A stretch of DNA of 64,000 bases from Ectocarpus siliculosus (taxonomy: Eukaryota > Sar > Phaeophyceae > Ectocarpales > Ectocarpaceae). The notes below the pieces were generated by a model. It was given only the letters and a program-made list of their open reading frames with translations. It searched no databases and was not told the origin of the DNA. Every line of letters begins with the position of its first letter. Position 1 is the first letter of the stretch. The DNA lies in contig FN649758.1 of NCBI GenBank assembly GCA_000310025.1, positions 763,716 to 827,715 of the forward strand. The letters are read 5' to 3'. A program made the position numbers and the translations under genes. Shown in pieces: positions 44,885-57,539 of this stretch.

Positions 44885-45175
44885 TAAAGGAGGGGAAGCC
44901 GTGGGCGGTAGCTTGCTCCTAGAGATAGATGAAGGTAGGTTCTGTCGTTGACACGCTTGTCCACGATCACGATGAGATGAGAAAGTTGCTTGTTATTGCT
45001 GAGAGACGATCAGCACGGGTCTGAGGTGAAGTGGGGATCCAACTTCACCTCAGGGGGTACGCAGACTAGACAAATCCTAAGAGGGTAGGTGTCTGAAGGG
45101 TATACCTCCTGGGACCGACCCACATCCTATCAACAATAAGATGTACCCTATTCAAGCTAGCAGCCACACTCCTTA
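44885..45175 (-). repeat. 5' LTR of the NADAR retroelement
   Basis: A 291-bp sequence matching 30273-30564 with about one substitution (GCAC/GCAA near 45015) and one A indel at the inner edge. It would carry the element promoter, but no TATA box is obvious. Confidence 0.9.
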
Positions 45176-45179
45176 ACAT

Positions 45180-45956
45180 CTGCATATTTTCGCTCCCGTC
45201 GAGATAGTAGGCTCGGGTGACAAAAATTGCTGGAGGTATTCCATAAAAGCTTTGGTCTGACACGCAGGCTCGGAATTTTGGCGCCGACCGGCCAAGCCGT
45301 CAAAGCCGCGTGGCTGTCACGCCGTCACCAATTTGAAAAATTTACGTAGTACTTATTAAAGCATAAAATATCAAGTCTACACAGTACACAAGTTGCAGTA
45401 CACATTGTTTTTCCGTCTCTCGGCCATCACCAATTTTTACCCCGCCCAGCGTGTTCTCGCCTCACATCTCCGATGGCTTTTGGTCACGATGTAGCCGCAG
45501 TGTGTGTACCCCGGATCTTCGCCCAATCCCCACTCAACATTCCTTCTCGGTAAAACATCGTGTAAGCGAAAAGGTTTTGTCTTGCGCAAAAACTGACTTG
45601 AAACTTAGTCACAACGGAAGTTACATGTCTACTTGTAACATGAAACGTGTGTCCAGTATTATAGGCGCGCCACACTGTCTCTTACCTGCTTGTGCGATAG
45701 TGTCTGGCCCCTCACGCTCGGTGCACCTAGCCTTACAAGCCGGCGGGAAACAGTATCCGTGCTCGCCCACGCAAAACTGATGCGGGAGTCAGTGAAGGAG
45801 TGTCGGCAGAAGAGTGCCTTGGAGAGAGAGCCAGCTTACGAGAGAGTCAGTCGGTATCCCCCATCCCCGGACTTATCTCGCCGCGTTATCCTGTGAAAGC
45901 CGTCATGTCCAAAATGGAGCACTGCATCACGAAGCTTGGTCAGCCTTGGCGGTACA
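45180..45956 (+). other. Upstream region of the hydrolase gene
   Basis: No gene seen. AT-rich sequence at about 45330-45400 may be promoter-proximal. This is the only non-repeat sequence between the large element and the hydrolase start codon. Confidence 0.35.
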
Positions 45957-48900
45957 ATGGTCTTGTGCAGAGTTATCTCTGCTGTGTTCACTGCAGGCTT
46001 GGGGATCCTGATCGCTGGTGTGGCGGACGTGTACACAGGGGTAAGCGAGACAGCGGTAGACGGCAAGCAATGTATTTTTATCCGCAGTTTGTTGGCGCAA
46101 CCAGATTCCATCACAACAAATACTGCCGTTCATCGCATGTGGTTCAAACCGTGCTACCGGGACTGCTGTGCCGCATCAAATGCCAAGGGTAGAAGGTGGT
46201 GCGCAATCAGGAGCTCGAGCACGTAAGATCTACGGGGCAAGAATCCCTACTGCTGTATCCTGCGCTTGCTTGGTGGGGCGCTCCTGCACACCTACATCGT
46301 TCTTGTCACTATCAACCATACTACAGTTCCTGTCCCTTGTTTGCAAATTTGTCTTGGCTAGTCTTGGGGGGCTGCTGTACATGAAACGTTCAGAACATCC
46401 TGCTTTGCTCAGGCACCTACTGACGAGACGTATGTACCACTATGTAGCGGCATGTACTGCTGCTGTAGAGGTGCCTCCGCGCTGACGGGTCTACAGTACT
46501 GCTGTGGTTCATCGAGCCGCCACCGCAGCAGGGTGCAGTGCAGCCTGTTGGGTTGGTCACACAGAGGGGTTCTGGCATTGCGAGCCTGGTGCTTGTGTCA
46601 CGTGTTTGCTTGTCCTTCGTTTGTGCCGTTTGCTTGTGTGCTTGTGCCACTGACCCCCTTGCGTCTCAATCTTGCTTCATCGCGGCGGTTGTACCAAAGG
46701 TCCACATCTACATGTATGTAGTTGATTCGCTACAGTAGCACGGATGTACGTACTGTACATGTCTCGCCGCATGGGGCGTTACCAGGTTTGTTCGTTTGTC
46801 CTGTCTTCTCGTGCCACAATCTCCCGCGCGCGGTTGTTTGTTGTGTGTTGTGTGCTCGTGCTTCCTTCGGGATGCAAGTGGCGCGCAAGAGCAACCTACA
46901 GCAGTACAGCAGGGGTGGTCATCCAGATCCTACTTTTTCAAGGACTTGGCAGTTGCTGAAGTACTGAAGTTCATTGGGCATACACCGAGGTCGTCAATCC
47001 AACGCTAGAGTGGTACAAGCGTGTTATTCCCCAGAGAGGTGCTAGACATAGTTTGAGCGCCCGCACCTAAGAACTTGGCAGTTACTGTAAGCACTTCATG
47101 CTCAACATTGTCGAAGTATAGTATCCAATATAGCAAGTTGAGCATAATTTGTGAGCCCGTTTGACAACCTACACTACACACTACAGCAGCTACAGACTTA
47201 ACTCCAGAGGCCGCGTATAGCCCACAAGCATAACAACTCTAGTGGAAGAGCCCCACCCTCGGCTAAAACTACTCTAGAATAGAGTAATAGCAAGGCAAGA
47301 AACTAATGTATAATAGTAGAAGAGGTTGCATCGTTTTCTGTCTGTACCGCGAACATGCTCTTGGCTTCTCGCGAGGGCGGCGATACTGCGGGGCACCCGC
47401 TCGACACACTTGTCCTATTGCTTTGGCTAACATGCTATGCACGCACGCCACACCCTACGCTTTTCCCCCCGTTTGCTTCGGGCACCCGGACGGCCAGACG
47501 GACTTGCCGCTATTTGTGAAATTGGAGAATGTGCCCGAAAGCGAGCTGATTACGTCGCCAGGCTTTGCGAGATCCGTGAAATGGTTCTACTCCAAGGTGA
47601 GACCGAACGAAAACTCGTACTTCTATATATACAATTTTCTCTTTCTATGTGGTTGGTCACACGCTCGACTACACGCTTCGCTTGCGAGTGCTACCAGGCT
47701 CTTCAATAAGCATAGTAGAGTTTGGTGTGTCCTGATCGAATCGGGAAGAGGCTGGCCACTGGTTGATTCTGCTCTTCGGTCTACAGAAGTAGGTTCTCGT
47801 TCTTGTCGTTCCGCGGCGATTCTCTCTCTCCTTACCTCCCGTCGTCCCGTCGTCCCGCCGTCCTATAATAGGAGGTTGGCACTGCTGGAATGATGCCGGG
47901 CTTAAAGTTTCACGTTGGTGCTACAGATAGTACATTTTTGTCACATGTACCACGTACCTTTCGATGGCCACTGCTGCCTCCTCGATCTCCGCGTCTCTTC
48001 TCATCCCGACGCTTCGGTTCTGACTCGTGTGGTGTAATCGCCGTCACCCGCCTACGTCCTCATACCCGATGTTGTTTGTTTCGTTTATTCGTGTTGACGT
48101 TTCTGGGCCACAGGGGGTGAGATGCCACGCCTGGCTGTACGTTCCGACGGAAAAGGGCGAGAGTGCAGAGGCCGGACGCCTCCCGCCTATCGTGCTCATG
48201 GCGCACGGCATGGGCGGCCAAAAGGTGTGTTACGGCAATGACGTCGGTGGGGATTCAGGGTTCGGTCGGACTTGGTGTAGTGGCCTCGGTGGATCTTGCC
48301 GGCTGGACGTGGGGGGCATGAGATCGATCCCACACACACCCGGAACGATTTTCAGAGCTCGATTAGTGTTGGGGACAAGAAGAGTGATGGGGGTCGCAGC
48401 TTTGGAACCGTCTCATGGAGAGCTTTCCGCGAACGTATGATTTATTTTTCTTGTTTGAAACCCTCTTTTGTGGCGGAGAAATCGATCGTTAACACTCGAT
48501 CCATCAAGGGTGTGTGGATTACTATCTTGCCCAACCCATGCTGACGTTCAACCTGGCTAATCTTGGGGTTGCTAGATAAAGGGCCGACAAAGCCGACCCT
48601 GCAGCTTGCCATGTCACATGAGGTGAACTAAGCCCCTGCGGCCGTTGCTAGCTTCGTTTGCTGGATTCTTGCCAAACGACCGTCGGAATTACTCCGCCAG
48701 CGCCACAATCCCTCGCGACTTCCGATTTGTTTTTTTGTGCCTTCTTCCGTCTGGTTGAACGTGCCTCGTGTAAAGGATATGGGCTTGGGCAAATATGCGG
48801 AAGCCTTCACGGAACGTGGCATTGCCACTCTGGTCTTCGACTACCGCACGTTCGGCGGGAGTGACGGAATGCCCAGAAATCTGGTCGATCCCTGGAGGTG

Positions 48901-51900
48901 AGCGTTGCACGGTTTCACCAGCAAGCGTCTAGAGGCCTGGGCACGACGGCTGGGAACCATTGGTACCCTCACAGTCTCCGCCGGAACCCCCCTGATGGGG
49001 GACGCTTACAGACAAGGATTTTTTTTCGCAACGTCCCACAAAGAACATGTACTGCTGTAGCATGTCGTTTCCGATGTAGATCAGTTGGTTGGTGGGGTTC
49101 ATTTTATTTTCGACCGCACCCACACAAAGAACGAACATAGGTAGCGCCGTTTCCCTCGTGTGAGAACAGCCGACGCGATGGGTGTCCCCTCGGCCTTCCC
49201 CATTGTTGGTACTTCGTATATATGCTAGCGACCCTCGCCCCCTTCCCCTCGTCGGCAACCTAGAGTTCCGGGTGTTGGTAGCCACGATCCGGCATTGGGG
49301 GGGCACCGTAGATGTGTCTTGTTGGTCGTGACGAAAAGAAGCAAGATTAGACGGGTCTCGCTCCCGTCAGTTTTCAGAGAACAACTATTAATAGGCTGAT
49401 TCCGTCTTGTTCGCTTTTTCTACTATGAGGCCAACCTCCCACGGCGTGTCTCTGCCGTCGCCCCTTGCACCTACCAACCTGCCTCATGCCACCGTGTGCA
49501 ACGTCCCTTGTAGCCACCTGTTCATGCCACGATGCCGCTTGCACCGACCTACCTGCCTCATGCACCTGTCCAACCGAACCAGGCACGTGGAGGACTACAT
49601 TGCGGCGCTCGACTACGTCCGCGGGCCAAGTCTGGCCGACGTGATCGACAGCTCGCGCGTGGCCTTGTGGGGCACCTCCTTCGCTGGGGGTCACGTGTTG
49701 AACGTTGCTGCGGCTGATGACGTCCCTAGCCGCGTGGGAGACATCCGAGCGATCATCTCGCAGGTAGGTGATTTCGAGAAGGGCAGGGGGTGATTCAGCG
49801 CTGATTGGGCCTGGGGTTGGAAGACCGGGGCGAGTGATTGGCTCGCCGGTGGGGGGGGGGGGATGCTCCGTGTGGTAACGTAGCGCGCATATCTGTGCTT
49901 TCTCGTGTGACTACCGATGTCGGACTGAGATGCCTGGTCATCGTGTGGCTAGTGGGAACACGCCACTGTCTCAATCTTCAAACGTTTTCCTCCTCTGTGG
50001 ATGATTGACTAATGGCGCCGCATCGCGCGGTGCCTGTCGCACGTTTTTGTTGGCGGTGCATTGGTACGCGATGCTGCCATGGTAGAGATGGGTCACTAAC
50101 TAGTCTATCCCTTTTCTTCCCTGGCGCGGCACAAAGAGGTGACTGCAACGTGATAATAGTACTGTGTCCTGTGCAACCTTCCTCCTGCATGATCCCGGCT
50201 AATGAGTCGGACATGTGCACCGGAACGCGTGCGGACTGGCGCCAGACTTGATGGAGTAAACACACACACACACACCACACACTTTTTCTGTCTTTGATCC
50301 GAAGGATAGTTTAGCCTCCCCCATGCTGCCCCCTCCCCCCCCCCCCGGTGTTTGCCATCGGGGTTGGGTTTTCGTCGCTTGGCAACGACGTTGTAAAACA
50401 AGCCCCCCACTCGGTGTTCGCCATCGGGATTGGGTTTTCGTCGCTTGGCAACGACGTTGTAAAACAAGCCAATTCACTTCGTGAACTCGGCAACCAGGTT
50501 ACCGTTTTTTTTCTTTTACCTCGGTTTTTTTTTTGGCGGTAACCATAATGGTGGTCGACTAGATCATGTTGTGCGGGGTCGAGAAACCTCACTCCGCGCA
50601 ACGGGGGATGATCGCACCACGTTGTGTTAAAATGGTCAAGCACCCTCGAGGCAGTTACACAGTGCTTACAACTGTCTCTGGAAGTGAAAGCGCCAGAAAA
50701 TAAATTAAGTCATACGTAGCTGTCATCCGTACGCAAGGAAGTAAGCACAAGATGCCGAACACCCTTAGCAGGATGCAGCTCACCCTTCATGCGACTCGCC
50801 AAATACCTCACGGCGCTTCGCGCTTGGTGATGTGAGAGCCTGGTCCGGTGAGAACCCGGCGTGCTCCGTCCCGGCTTTGTAGGGATGCGAGGTCAATGGT
50901 CAAACGACTACGGCATGCACGACTATGAGTACACCCCCCCCCCCCCCCCCATGCTGCCCCCTCACGGGGTCCCAGTTCATGGCAGATAGAAGTGTTTTGT
51001 GTTTTCAACCGCACTAAGACTGACGTATTTTCATTGGTCAGCTGGTAGCGCGGTCGATGCTCATAATAAAAAAAAAACACACACACACACACACAACTCC
51101 TGCGCCCCCCCGCCGGGTAGAACGTTCTTGTAGAGAACGAACTCGCGTTTTTTTAATCCCGGTACTGTACAGTACAAGACTGACGTATTTGCAATGGTCA
51201 GCCGGTTAGCGCGATCGATGCTAACTCGAAAACGCACACGCGCTTAACACGCTCGCGAGCAGCGGTTCGTGGTCTAGCAGCTCGTTGGATGGCACGGTGG
51301 GCTAAGGCCATGCTCCCGTTCTCGCCATGCCGCTGTTAGGTTCCCCACCTAGACGGCCGTGCAGCCAGCAAGAGGAGCTTGAAGATGCGAGGAAAGGCTG
51401 GTGCCTTGAAGATGGCGGCGGCAGCAATCGGTGACATGCTCAGGGGTCTCCTAGGCATGCAGGCGGTGAGCATTCTCCCTTATAGCGGGGGCGAGTTTTG
51501 GACACAGTGTGTATACTCACGAACTAGACCGCGTTCTCCCACACATTTTCTGGAACTAAATCCCGCTGGAAACAAAATCCTCCGCAGAGAGAATCGAACC
51601 CGCAAACGGTCATTTGTGTGTTGTGGCACCAGGTTCATGGCGGGCAGTCTGGTTTAGCTGTGAACATGATTGGAGGGAGGAGGGCTTCACCGTTGCCCGT
51701 TAGGCACGCGTTTTGAGGTCATGGTGTTACTCAAAATAGGTTGGGAGAGGGCGTGCGTGTCGCAACACTCGTGCTGGGTCACGCCGCGCGTGGACCCTAA
51801 CTCCCATGAGGCTCGGCCATTTGCTTGCTGTGGCCATTGTGCTGATACCGCTCTCCTTCCCACCTATTGCTGTCTCGACAGAGGTACGTCGGTCTGGTGA

Positions 51901-54894
51901 GTACCCGGGAGGAAGTGGCCCTCATGCAGCTCTCGGAGGATGAACGCGACAACTACTTCGCAAAGGTGAGCCACTCGCCATGCGGCGTCTACGATTGTCC
52001 CGTTGCTTGGACGACATCCTTCTGTCCTTGCCAACGTGGTTGAATTGCGGGGGCGCAGGCCCCTTCTCGCTCTGTCATAGAGTTGGTGTACCGATCGCAA
52101 ATCGCAAAAGAAGGATCAACACGAGCAACCGTACCTCGGTTGCGGCTGATTGGTTAGACTTGTCTCGTACATTGGTCCGTCGGGAACCTGAAGATATCAC
52201 ACCACTGGCTATGGTCTAACCCTGGTGTGTACCTGGCGCGTAATTTCTGGAGGTTGTTGATTTTCCCCCCTGTTCTGTTTTGGTGTCTGCACTTGGTCAA
52301 CCTACACTAATAGTATGGCGCTCCTTTTCCTGGACGGAAAATGTCTGTCCGTGTTGCTCCCACTTTGTCTACCGTTCCGCCAGTCACCAGCCCGTCTCGC
52401 ACGGTACATGTGCCCAAAACATAAGACAGCTACGTTCCTCCTTCAAGTTTTCTCTCTCAATCACGGTTCAGATTGATCGTTAGCCATGTCTTAAGAATCC
52501 TTACCCCTTTTTCCTTTTCTTTTTGTTGTAGCACCCATCAAAAACTCTTGGCGGGTGGAGGAACCAGGTCTGCGCCCGCGTCGGAGCAATGGTGGGAATG
52601 TACAGCCCGATCAAGGCTCTCCCCAAGGTGCGGTGCTGTTGGTTGCAAGATAGATATTCATTTTTTTGTTTTGCTCTAGTTCATGTCTGGCATGCACACG
52701 TTTTGCGCTGCTGTTGTTGTGGGGACTTTCGGAGGTACAGTCGCTTGGCTAGGTCGCGGTTCTTCCTCCCTCATGCTTGCTAGGCGTCGGTTAGTGTAAC
52801 ATGAGTCCGGCGAGTGGAGATGCCTTGGGATTAGGTGGTGGGTTTATGGACCAGTGGTCGCTGCCACGGTACGCGTTAGGTGTTGGGTGAAGACCTACCA
52901 GAGTCGAAACGTATGCATACAAGAGTTCCGAGTTATGCCCGTCAATTTGTGCCGCTTATTTTCATCGGAAGAGAGACAGGCACCAAGAGAGGTCGGGAAG
53001 ATTATTACAACAGTCCGCGGCTTCTGGTACAAGAGGGGAGCCAGCCGTGGCCTTGCCACTGCCGGCCGTGTCGGCAACAGGCGTTTTCCCTTTGCCTGTT
53101 TGTATGGTCTTGCTGAGTAGAAGGTGGTTACGAAGTAAATGAGTCACCACTCTCCCTGTCTTGGGGTGCTGTTCCCCTGCAGATGGCTCTCTATGGCTGT
53201 TCAGCTTTGATCGGAACAAACGAAATGTGGCAAGCCCGTTGGAAGGGGAGAAGGATGTTTTGTGCGGTGTGCGCGCTCTCATGTGTTACTTCGTGGTATA
53301 CCGCTCGCAGTCCGCGAGGGGGAAACAAGCAACCTCAGAGTGTGAGGGCCATGTGTCCTGAACGAGAGCCTCCTTCGGCGGTGCTGTGCTCGCACCCTTT
53401 GCATACGCGCCTGCCTGCAATGCGCGTGGAACGCAGGTTCGGCCGCCGATTCTCTTCATCGCGGCGGAACACGACCAGCTGTGCCCGGTGGGCACGGTCA
53501 GGGAAGCGGCGGCGCAGGCGATCAACGCGAAGCTGTCCATCCACGACAAGACGCACTTCGACATCTACTTGGGGGACACTCTGCAGGTGACGGAGAGATT
53601 ATGGAGGCTTTTTTTGAACCGCCTTAGCGAGGGTTTAGTTAATGATCTACAGTACTATGAAAGAGAGATAGGGGTTTCGTACGCATGTCCCTAACCCCAA
53701 CCCCCACCAAAAACCAAGCGTCACAACATCCTCGCGAACGCTGGTCTTGTTGGTCTTGTTGGTCTTGTTGGTCTTGTTGGTCTTGTTGGTCTTGTTGCGT
53801 TATTCCTCGAGGCGGCGTTCCTGAATTGTGGTGAGGCGGAGCAAGGCGCTTGGTGTGTTTCACTAGTGTTTCGTTGGATGGGAAACCTTGAGAGAGGAGA
53901 GGCGGGTTCATTGTCTCCGGAAAATAGCATTACGCCGCCATGAACACGTCTGTTCCTGATAATCGTTGTGTAGAGCGTAGGCATGCAAAAGCACTATTCA
54001 TCATCCATGGCCAACGCAGCCCGAAGGCACTGACAGGAACGAACCAAAGATCCTATAAGGATACTACAAACAAGCCTAACAAGAAACCACGATATAGCCA
54101 AAACACAACTGGTGGCCCGAATTCGACGGGGGGCACCACCTTTGCGTTCAACCTCGCTAGCTAAAAGCCGAGAGCAACTGCATGTTTTGCCCCTGGCGAA
54201 TATAGAAGGAGGCATGCAACACCAAAGGCGCGGGCAGTGATATCTTCTGTCTTCGATGCAAATTTCGCTCGCACCGTTTGAGAGACAACGCACAGGCTTT
54301 CCGGGGCAGGCTGTTTTTTGGGGGACGCTAGTCCTGCCTGTTTCTCGTTGAGTCATTGTGGGGTTCCAGGTCATCCTGATTGTATTGTGGTTGACCTCGC
54401 TTCATATCTGTTTTCATATCGGTCCGCCTGACCCTGCCTGCGGCTTACATCGTGCAGTTGTTAGGCTAGGCTGATCGTCGGCCGCAGAGGGAGGCAGGAT
54501 ATGTCCCCAAGAGTGAAACGGATGGGGAATAGCCCATGCACCGCAATGTCACCAGACATGGAGACGATGGGAAGCAACAGCATTATCTGAAGGAGGCAAT
54601 ATTAGCGTTAAGGGCCCCCGAATGAAAGCCTGTCTGTGCTCCATCTTGAACGCATTGTTTTTCACCAAGTTCATTACCCACCGCGGTGCCGTTTGCCGGT
54701 TCGAGTCTTTGTTTTCCCTCTTTTTGTGTGTTGCTTTGCACTTGGTAATGCTACCACTGTTTTTTGGTGCACCCGTCCTCGGCACCTTTTATTCAATTGC
54801 GTCTTTGTCCTCTGCTTCCGCTTGCCACCACCACCACCACCAGGCGATCCTGAAGGATATGGGCGACCACCTAGAGGAGCACCTTAAGCCGTGA
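45957..54894 (+). CDS. Alpha/beta-hydrolase family protein
   Basis: Ten exons: 45957-46040, 47498-47596, 48114-48224, 48776-48897, 49583-49763, 51373-51465, 51882-51965, 52532-52627, 53437-53586 and 54844-54894. Phases join into about 356 codons ending in TGA. Exon 1 encodes a hydrophobic leader (MVLCRVISAVFTAGLGILIAG), a likely signal peptide or anchor. The core has FYSK-GVRCHAWLYVP, oxyanion segment MAHGMGGQ and DYRTFGGSDG. The Ser nucleophile elbow is GTSFAGGH, with Asp in FIAAEHDQLCP and His in DKTHFDIY. This order fits FrsA/dienelactone-hydrolase-like hydrolases (COG1073 type). The substrate is unknown. The AAG acceptor of exon 4 and the start of exon 6 are least certain. Intron 5 carries an R600 copy. 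Confidence 0.87.
47065..47260. repeat. Dispersed repeat in hydrolase intron 1
   Basis: The partner of 21044-21240, with shared ordered blocks GAACTTGGCAGTTA, TTCATGCTCAACATTGT and TATCCAA. Diverged. Confidence 0.5.
50347..50933 (+). mobile_element. R600 retroposon in hydrolase intron 5
   Basis: Full-length copy reading GGTGTTTGCCATCGG ... GACTATGAGTAC on the plus strand. The 5' part is a ~65-bp unit (TTGCCATCGG..TTTTCGTCGCTTGG..TAAAACAAGCC) present twice. It includes the hairpin TTCACTTCGTGAA (near 50473-50485). It is bounded by C runs and by a direct repeat CCCCCATGCTGCCCCCTC at about 50318-50335 and 50946-50963. No protein is encoded, so it must be mobilised by another element. Confidence 0.9.
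53742..53798. repeat. (TGGTCTTGT)n minisatellite
   Basis: Six to seven perfect 9-bp units within the last intron of the hydrolase gene. Confidence 0.92.
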
Positions 54895-57539
54895 AACCGT
54901 TGCGGAAATGATCGTGACAGGTTCGTGTGAAACTTGGCTTGTTCGCAGCACCCCGAGCCAACAAATATGGATAGAGGGCGCCTGCAAGTCTTCGAACCGC
55001 GAATAATCACAGCCGTCTTATTCAAGGGGGACCTAACCCCCAGTGGCGGAGTCAAGTCACGGAGGAAGCACACCAATGCGTGACGCTCTCTCAGCGAGTC
55101 CTTCTTTTTTTTGTGGGAGAAAAACAAGTTGGGGTGAATCGGTAACTGGACGGGGGAAGGTGGGGTTGTGTGTATCCGCCACGAATGCGATGTGAATGCG
55201 TTCATTCGGGGTCTGCAGTTTGTTCTCTGTCGGGATGCCTGTCTTCGCCAGAGCCGTCGCAAGAATATTTCATTGATACTGTTCCCTGCCGGTGAGCGAT
55301 TACACTGTCACGTGACGCCGTCATTGCAACCCCCCCACCTTTGCCTTAGGGTTAGGGTCAGCCGTAGGTGAACAACAGGTCGTCGCAAGCGAAATGCGAT
55401 TGGCTTTTTGATCGTTGTTCGTCAAACCAGCGCGCCGAAGGCTGCCACGAGCTACTGCTGTGCTATAATAGTCCCCCCTATTGCATTGGCACAGGCTGAG
55501 AGAGTTCCTGATAAAATCGTGAGTCTGGTACCTTGTCGCCGAGCCTATCGTGGGTACCCCCACGCCGCTCATTGGATGGGTGTAATTTGGACGTTGATCG
55601 TGCGGGGCGAAGGGGCAATACGGGGAGCTCAAAAAGCTGGCGAGATCAGTGTAACGTGAAAACCATTTACAATGAGCACGTGGCGGTACATGCGTGCATT
55701 GATTGGAGAAGACACGAACATTCTCCGGCCTATGGAGCACATTACGCCGTAGGAAGAATCACCATGATCGTCCTGTCTATATTGTAGTAGTGGTGAAGTT
55801 TGCTCGAGCCTAGCGTCCAGAGCTTGCCCCAGAGGAGGAAAGTCAAATCATAGCTATATTGTTTCCGTGGCGTAGATCTGGCCTTCTTAGCACGAAGCAG
55901 CAGGTCTGCCTCCCCTTGCCGTGTTGTTGTCCCGATGACCATGCGAAAGGCGCCCAGCCCGTGCCTGGTGCTTACCATGACGAGGTAGGGAGGGATCGGA
56001 TTTCCTAGTCACGTGTGACTTGGGTTCCGTGGTGTGGTGGTCGGCCATCCTGTCGCTGTAGTTGGAGCGTGCGCACGATCTTGTTGATACCTTGTGGGCA
56101 TCGCCGAGCAAATGGCGATTGTAGAAGGGGGATGGCGGTAAGCTTCCCAATTCGGTTGACTTCCTTCCCTGGTGATATCTGATGTGGGTGTCTTTAAGTG
56201 TGTTTGTCGTTTGGTGTGCTGTAGTGTATTCTCGTCCATTATGTCATGTCCTCACTCAAGTGGTGTGCTCTTGGGCGCTAGTATGACTGGGTGGGGGGTA
56301 GCTTGAGGCCGGGAGAGATAACAGCACGGTTATCAGCAGGGTCAGGCATGACTTTCTCGAGCAAAATCTTGCGACCGTCCAGGTGGTAGCTTCGAGTCTG
56401 CTCGACGGATATGTTTTTTTGTTTAACCACTCCTGCTGCTGCAGAAGCAGTGCTCAAGAATAGGCTACGAGCAAGATGTAGCTAAGGATGTTTTCCCACG
56501 GGTTGGTACGGCAGAATAGACGTCTGACATGGCTTCGAGCAACAGAGGGATGAAATTAATGAAAGTCTTCGAAAGGGGCTATTGACCGTGTCGACCGTTG
56601 GCATTGACACGTTTTTGTTGGGGTTCCATCGGCAGGTAAGACTTTCCCATTGGCCCCTTCATGCGTACTTCGTCTGTGTTGCTTATTTTCCCTGCGTGTG
56701 TGCGGAGGAAATGTTTGAGCGTGTGTACGAGCAAGCAAGTACACGAGCGCCTCTGAGCAGAATCATAATATATCCCCCGCCTTACATTGTCGCAAATGAC
56801 ATCCTCGGCAAAATAATATCATGTCCGACATGCCACGAAAATGGAAGGGGAACTTTGAAACACAAGGGTGACAAAGTGAAGTTTTTATTCCAAGCTGTGA
56901 ATACCAAGGAAGGCCTTAAACCCTTTAATTTTCGCAGCTGCTACTACTGTGCGTAGTGGCAGTTATTGCTCAAAATCCAGGAGCAAGCAAGAACCATCAA
57001 GGTCGATCGATCGTCGCAAGTAAGTGTGAAACTAGTTGTGCCTTGGGGGTGCGTTTCTGCTGGAAACTCCTCTCGGATCGCTGGCTGCCTCTAATCCTTA
57101 ACCGTCCAAATTAATAAGCTCAATTTTCATATCTACCAGGTATCAACTTGTTTTTCTGCACTACTATTGTTACCCTGAAATACTGCTTTATCTGGAAGTC
57201 ACGGGCATGCATGGTATGTCACTCTTTGTCTGATGGGAAGAAGGAGCTCGGCACTCTCCAATTTCTTGGGCGGGACTGTTCTTCAGTAGCCCCATTCGCC
57301 GCAAAACATTTATTTGCGATTTTTTTCTGCGGAGGAACTGCGTTATCTACATGTTCCATGGAGGACGGTTGGGGTTCACAGCCCGTGCAACACGTGGTGA
57401 GAACTAGCGAACGGCGGCACAAGCGCGGCAGAGTTGGTCTTCCGTGTTCGGTGCGGGAGACGAACACGAAACCGCTACTACTTGTAGGTATGTGCCTGGC
57501 GTGTGCAGCCACGACGCGACAGAGGCACGGTTAGAGAAT
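54895..57539. other. Downstream flank, no confident gene
   Basis: 3' UTR of the hydrolase, then intergenic DNA. The frame at 56690-56956 (YIVANDILGKIISCPTCHENG) has a lone CPTC motif but no family match, and I do not call it a gene. Confidence 0.4.

Larger units (their letters stand above)
30273..45175 (-). mobile_element. 14.9-kb Ty3/Gypsy chromovirus-like retrotransposon with NADAR domain
   Basis: Two direct repeats of about 291 bp (30273-30564 and 44885-45175) bound the element. A possible ACAT target duplication lies outside them (30269-30272 and 45176-45179). Read on the minus strand the order is 5' LTR, candidate primer-binding site TGGCGTCAGCTGG (44868-44880), a long leader and Gag (43507 to about 39028). 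Then come a linker, NADAR, protease, RT, RNase H, integrase, GPY/F, chromodomain, Tudor-like tail (to 31897), a repeat-bearing 3' region and the 3' LTR. The LTRs differ by about one substitution and one indel, so the insertion is young. The element is about twice the usual Ty3/Gypsy length. An R600 copy interrupts gag. Confidence 0.93.

Noticed and set aside
51580..51610. tRNA gene on minus (GGTTCGATTC)
   Set aside because: No pairing T stem or cloverleaf around it; it lies within intron 6 of the hydrolase gene.
55345..55360. Telomere-like TTAGGGTTAGGG
   Set aside because: Only two units, in unremarkable intergenic sequence.
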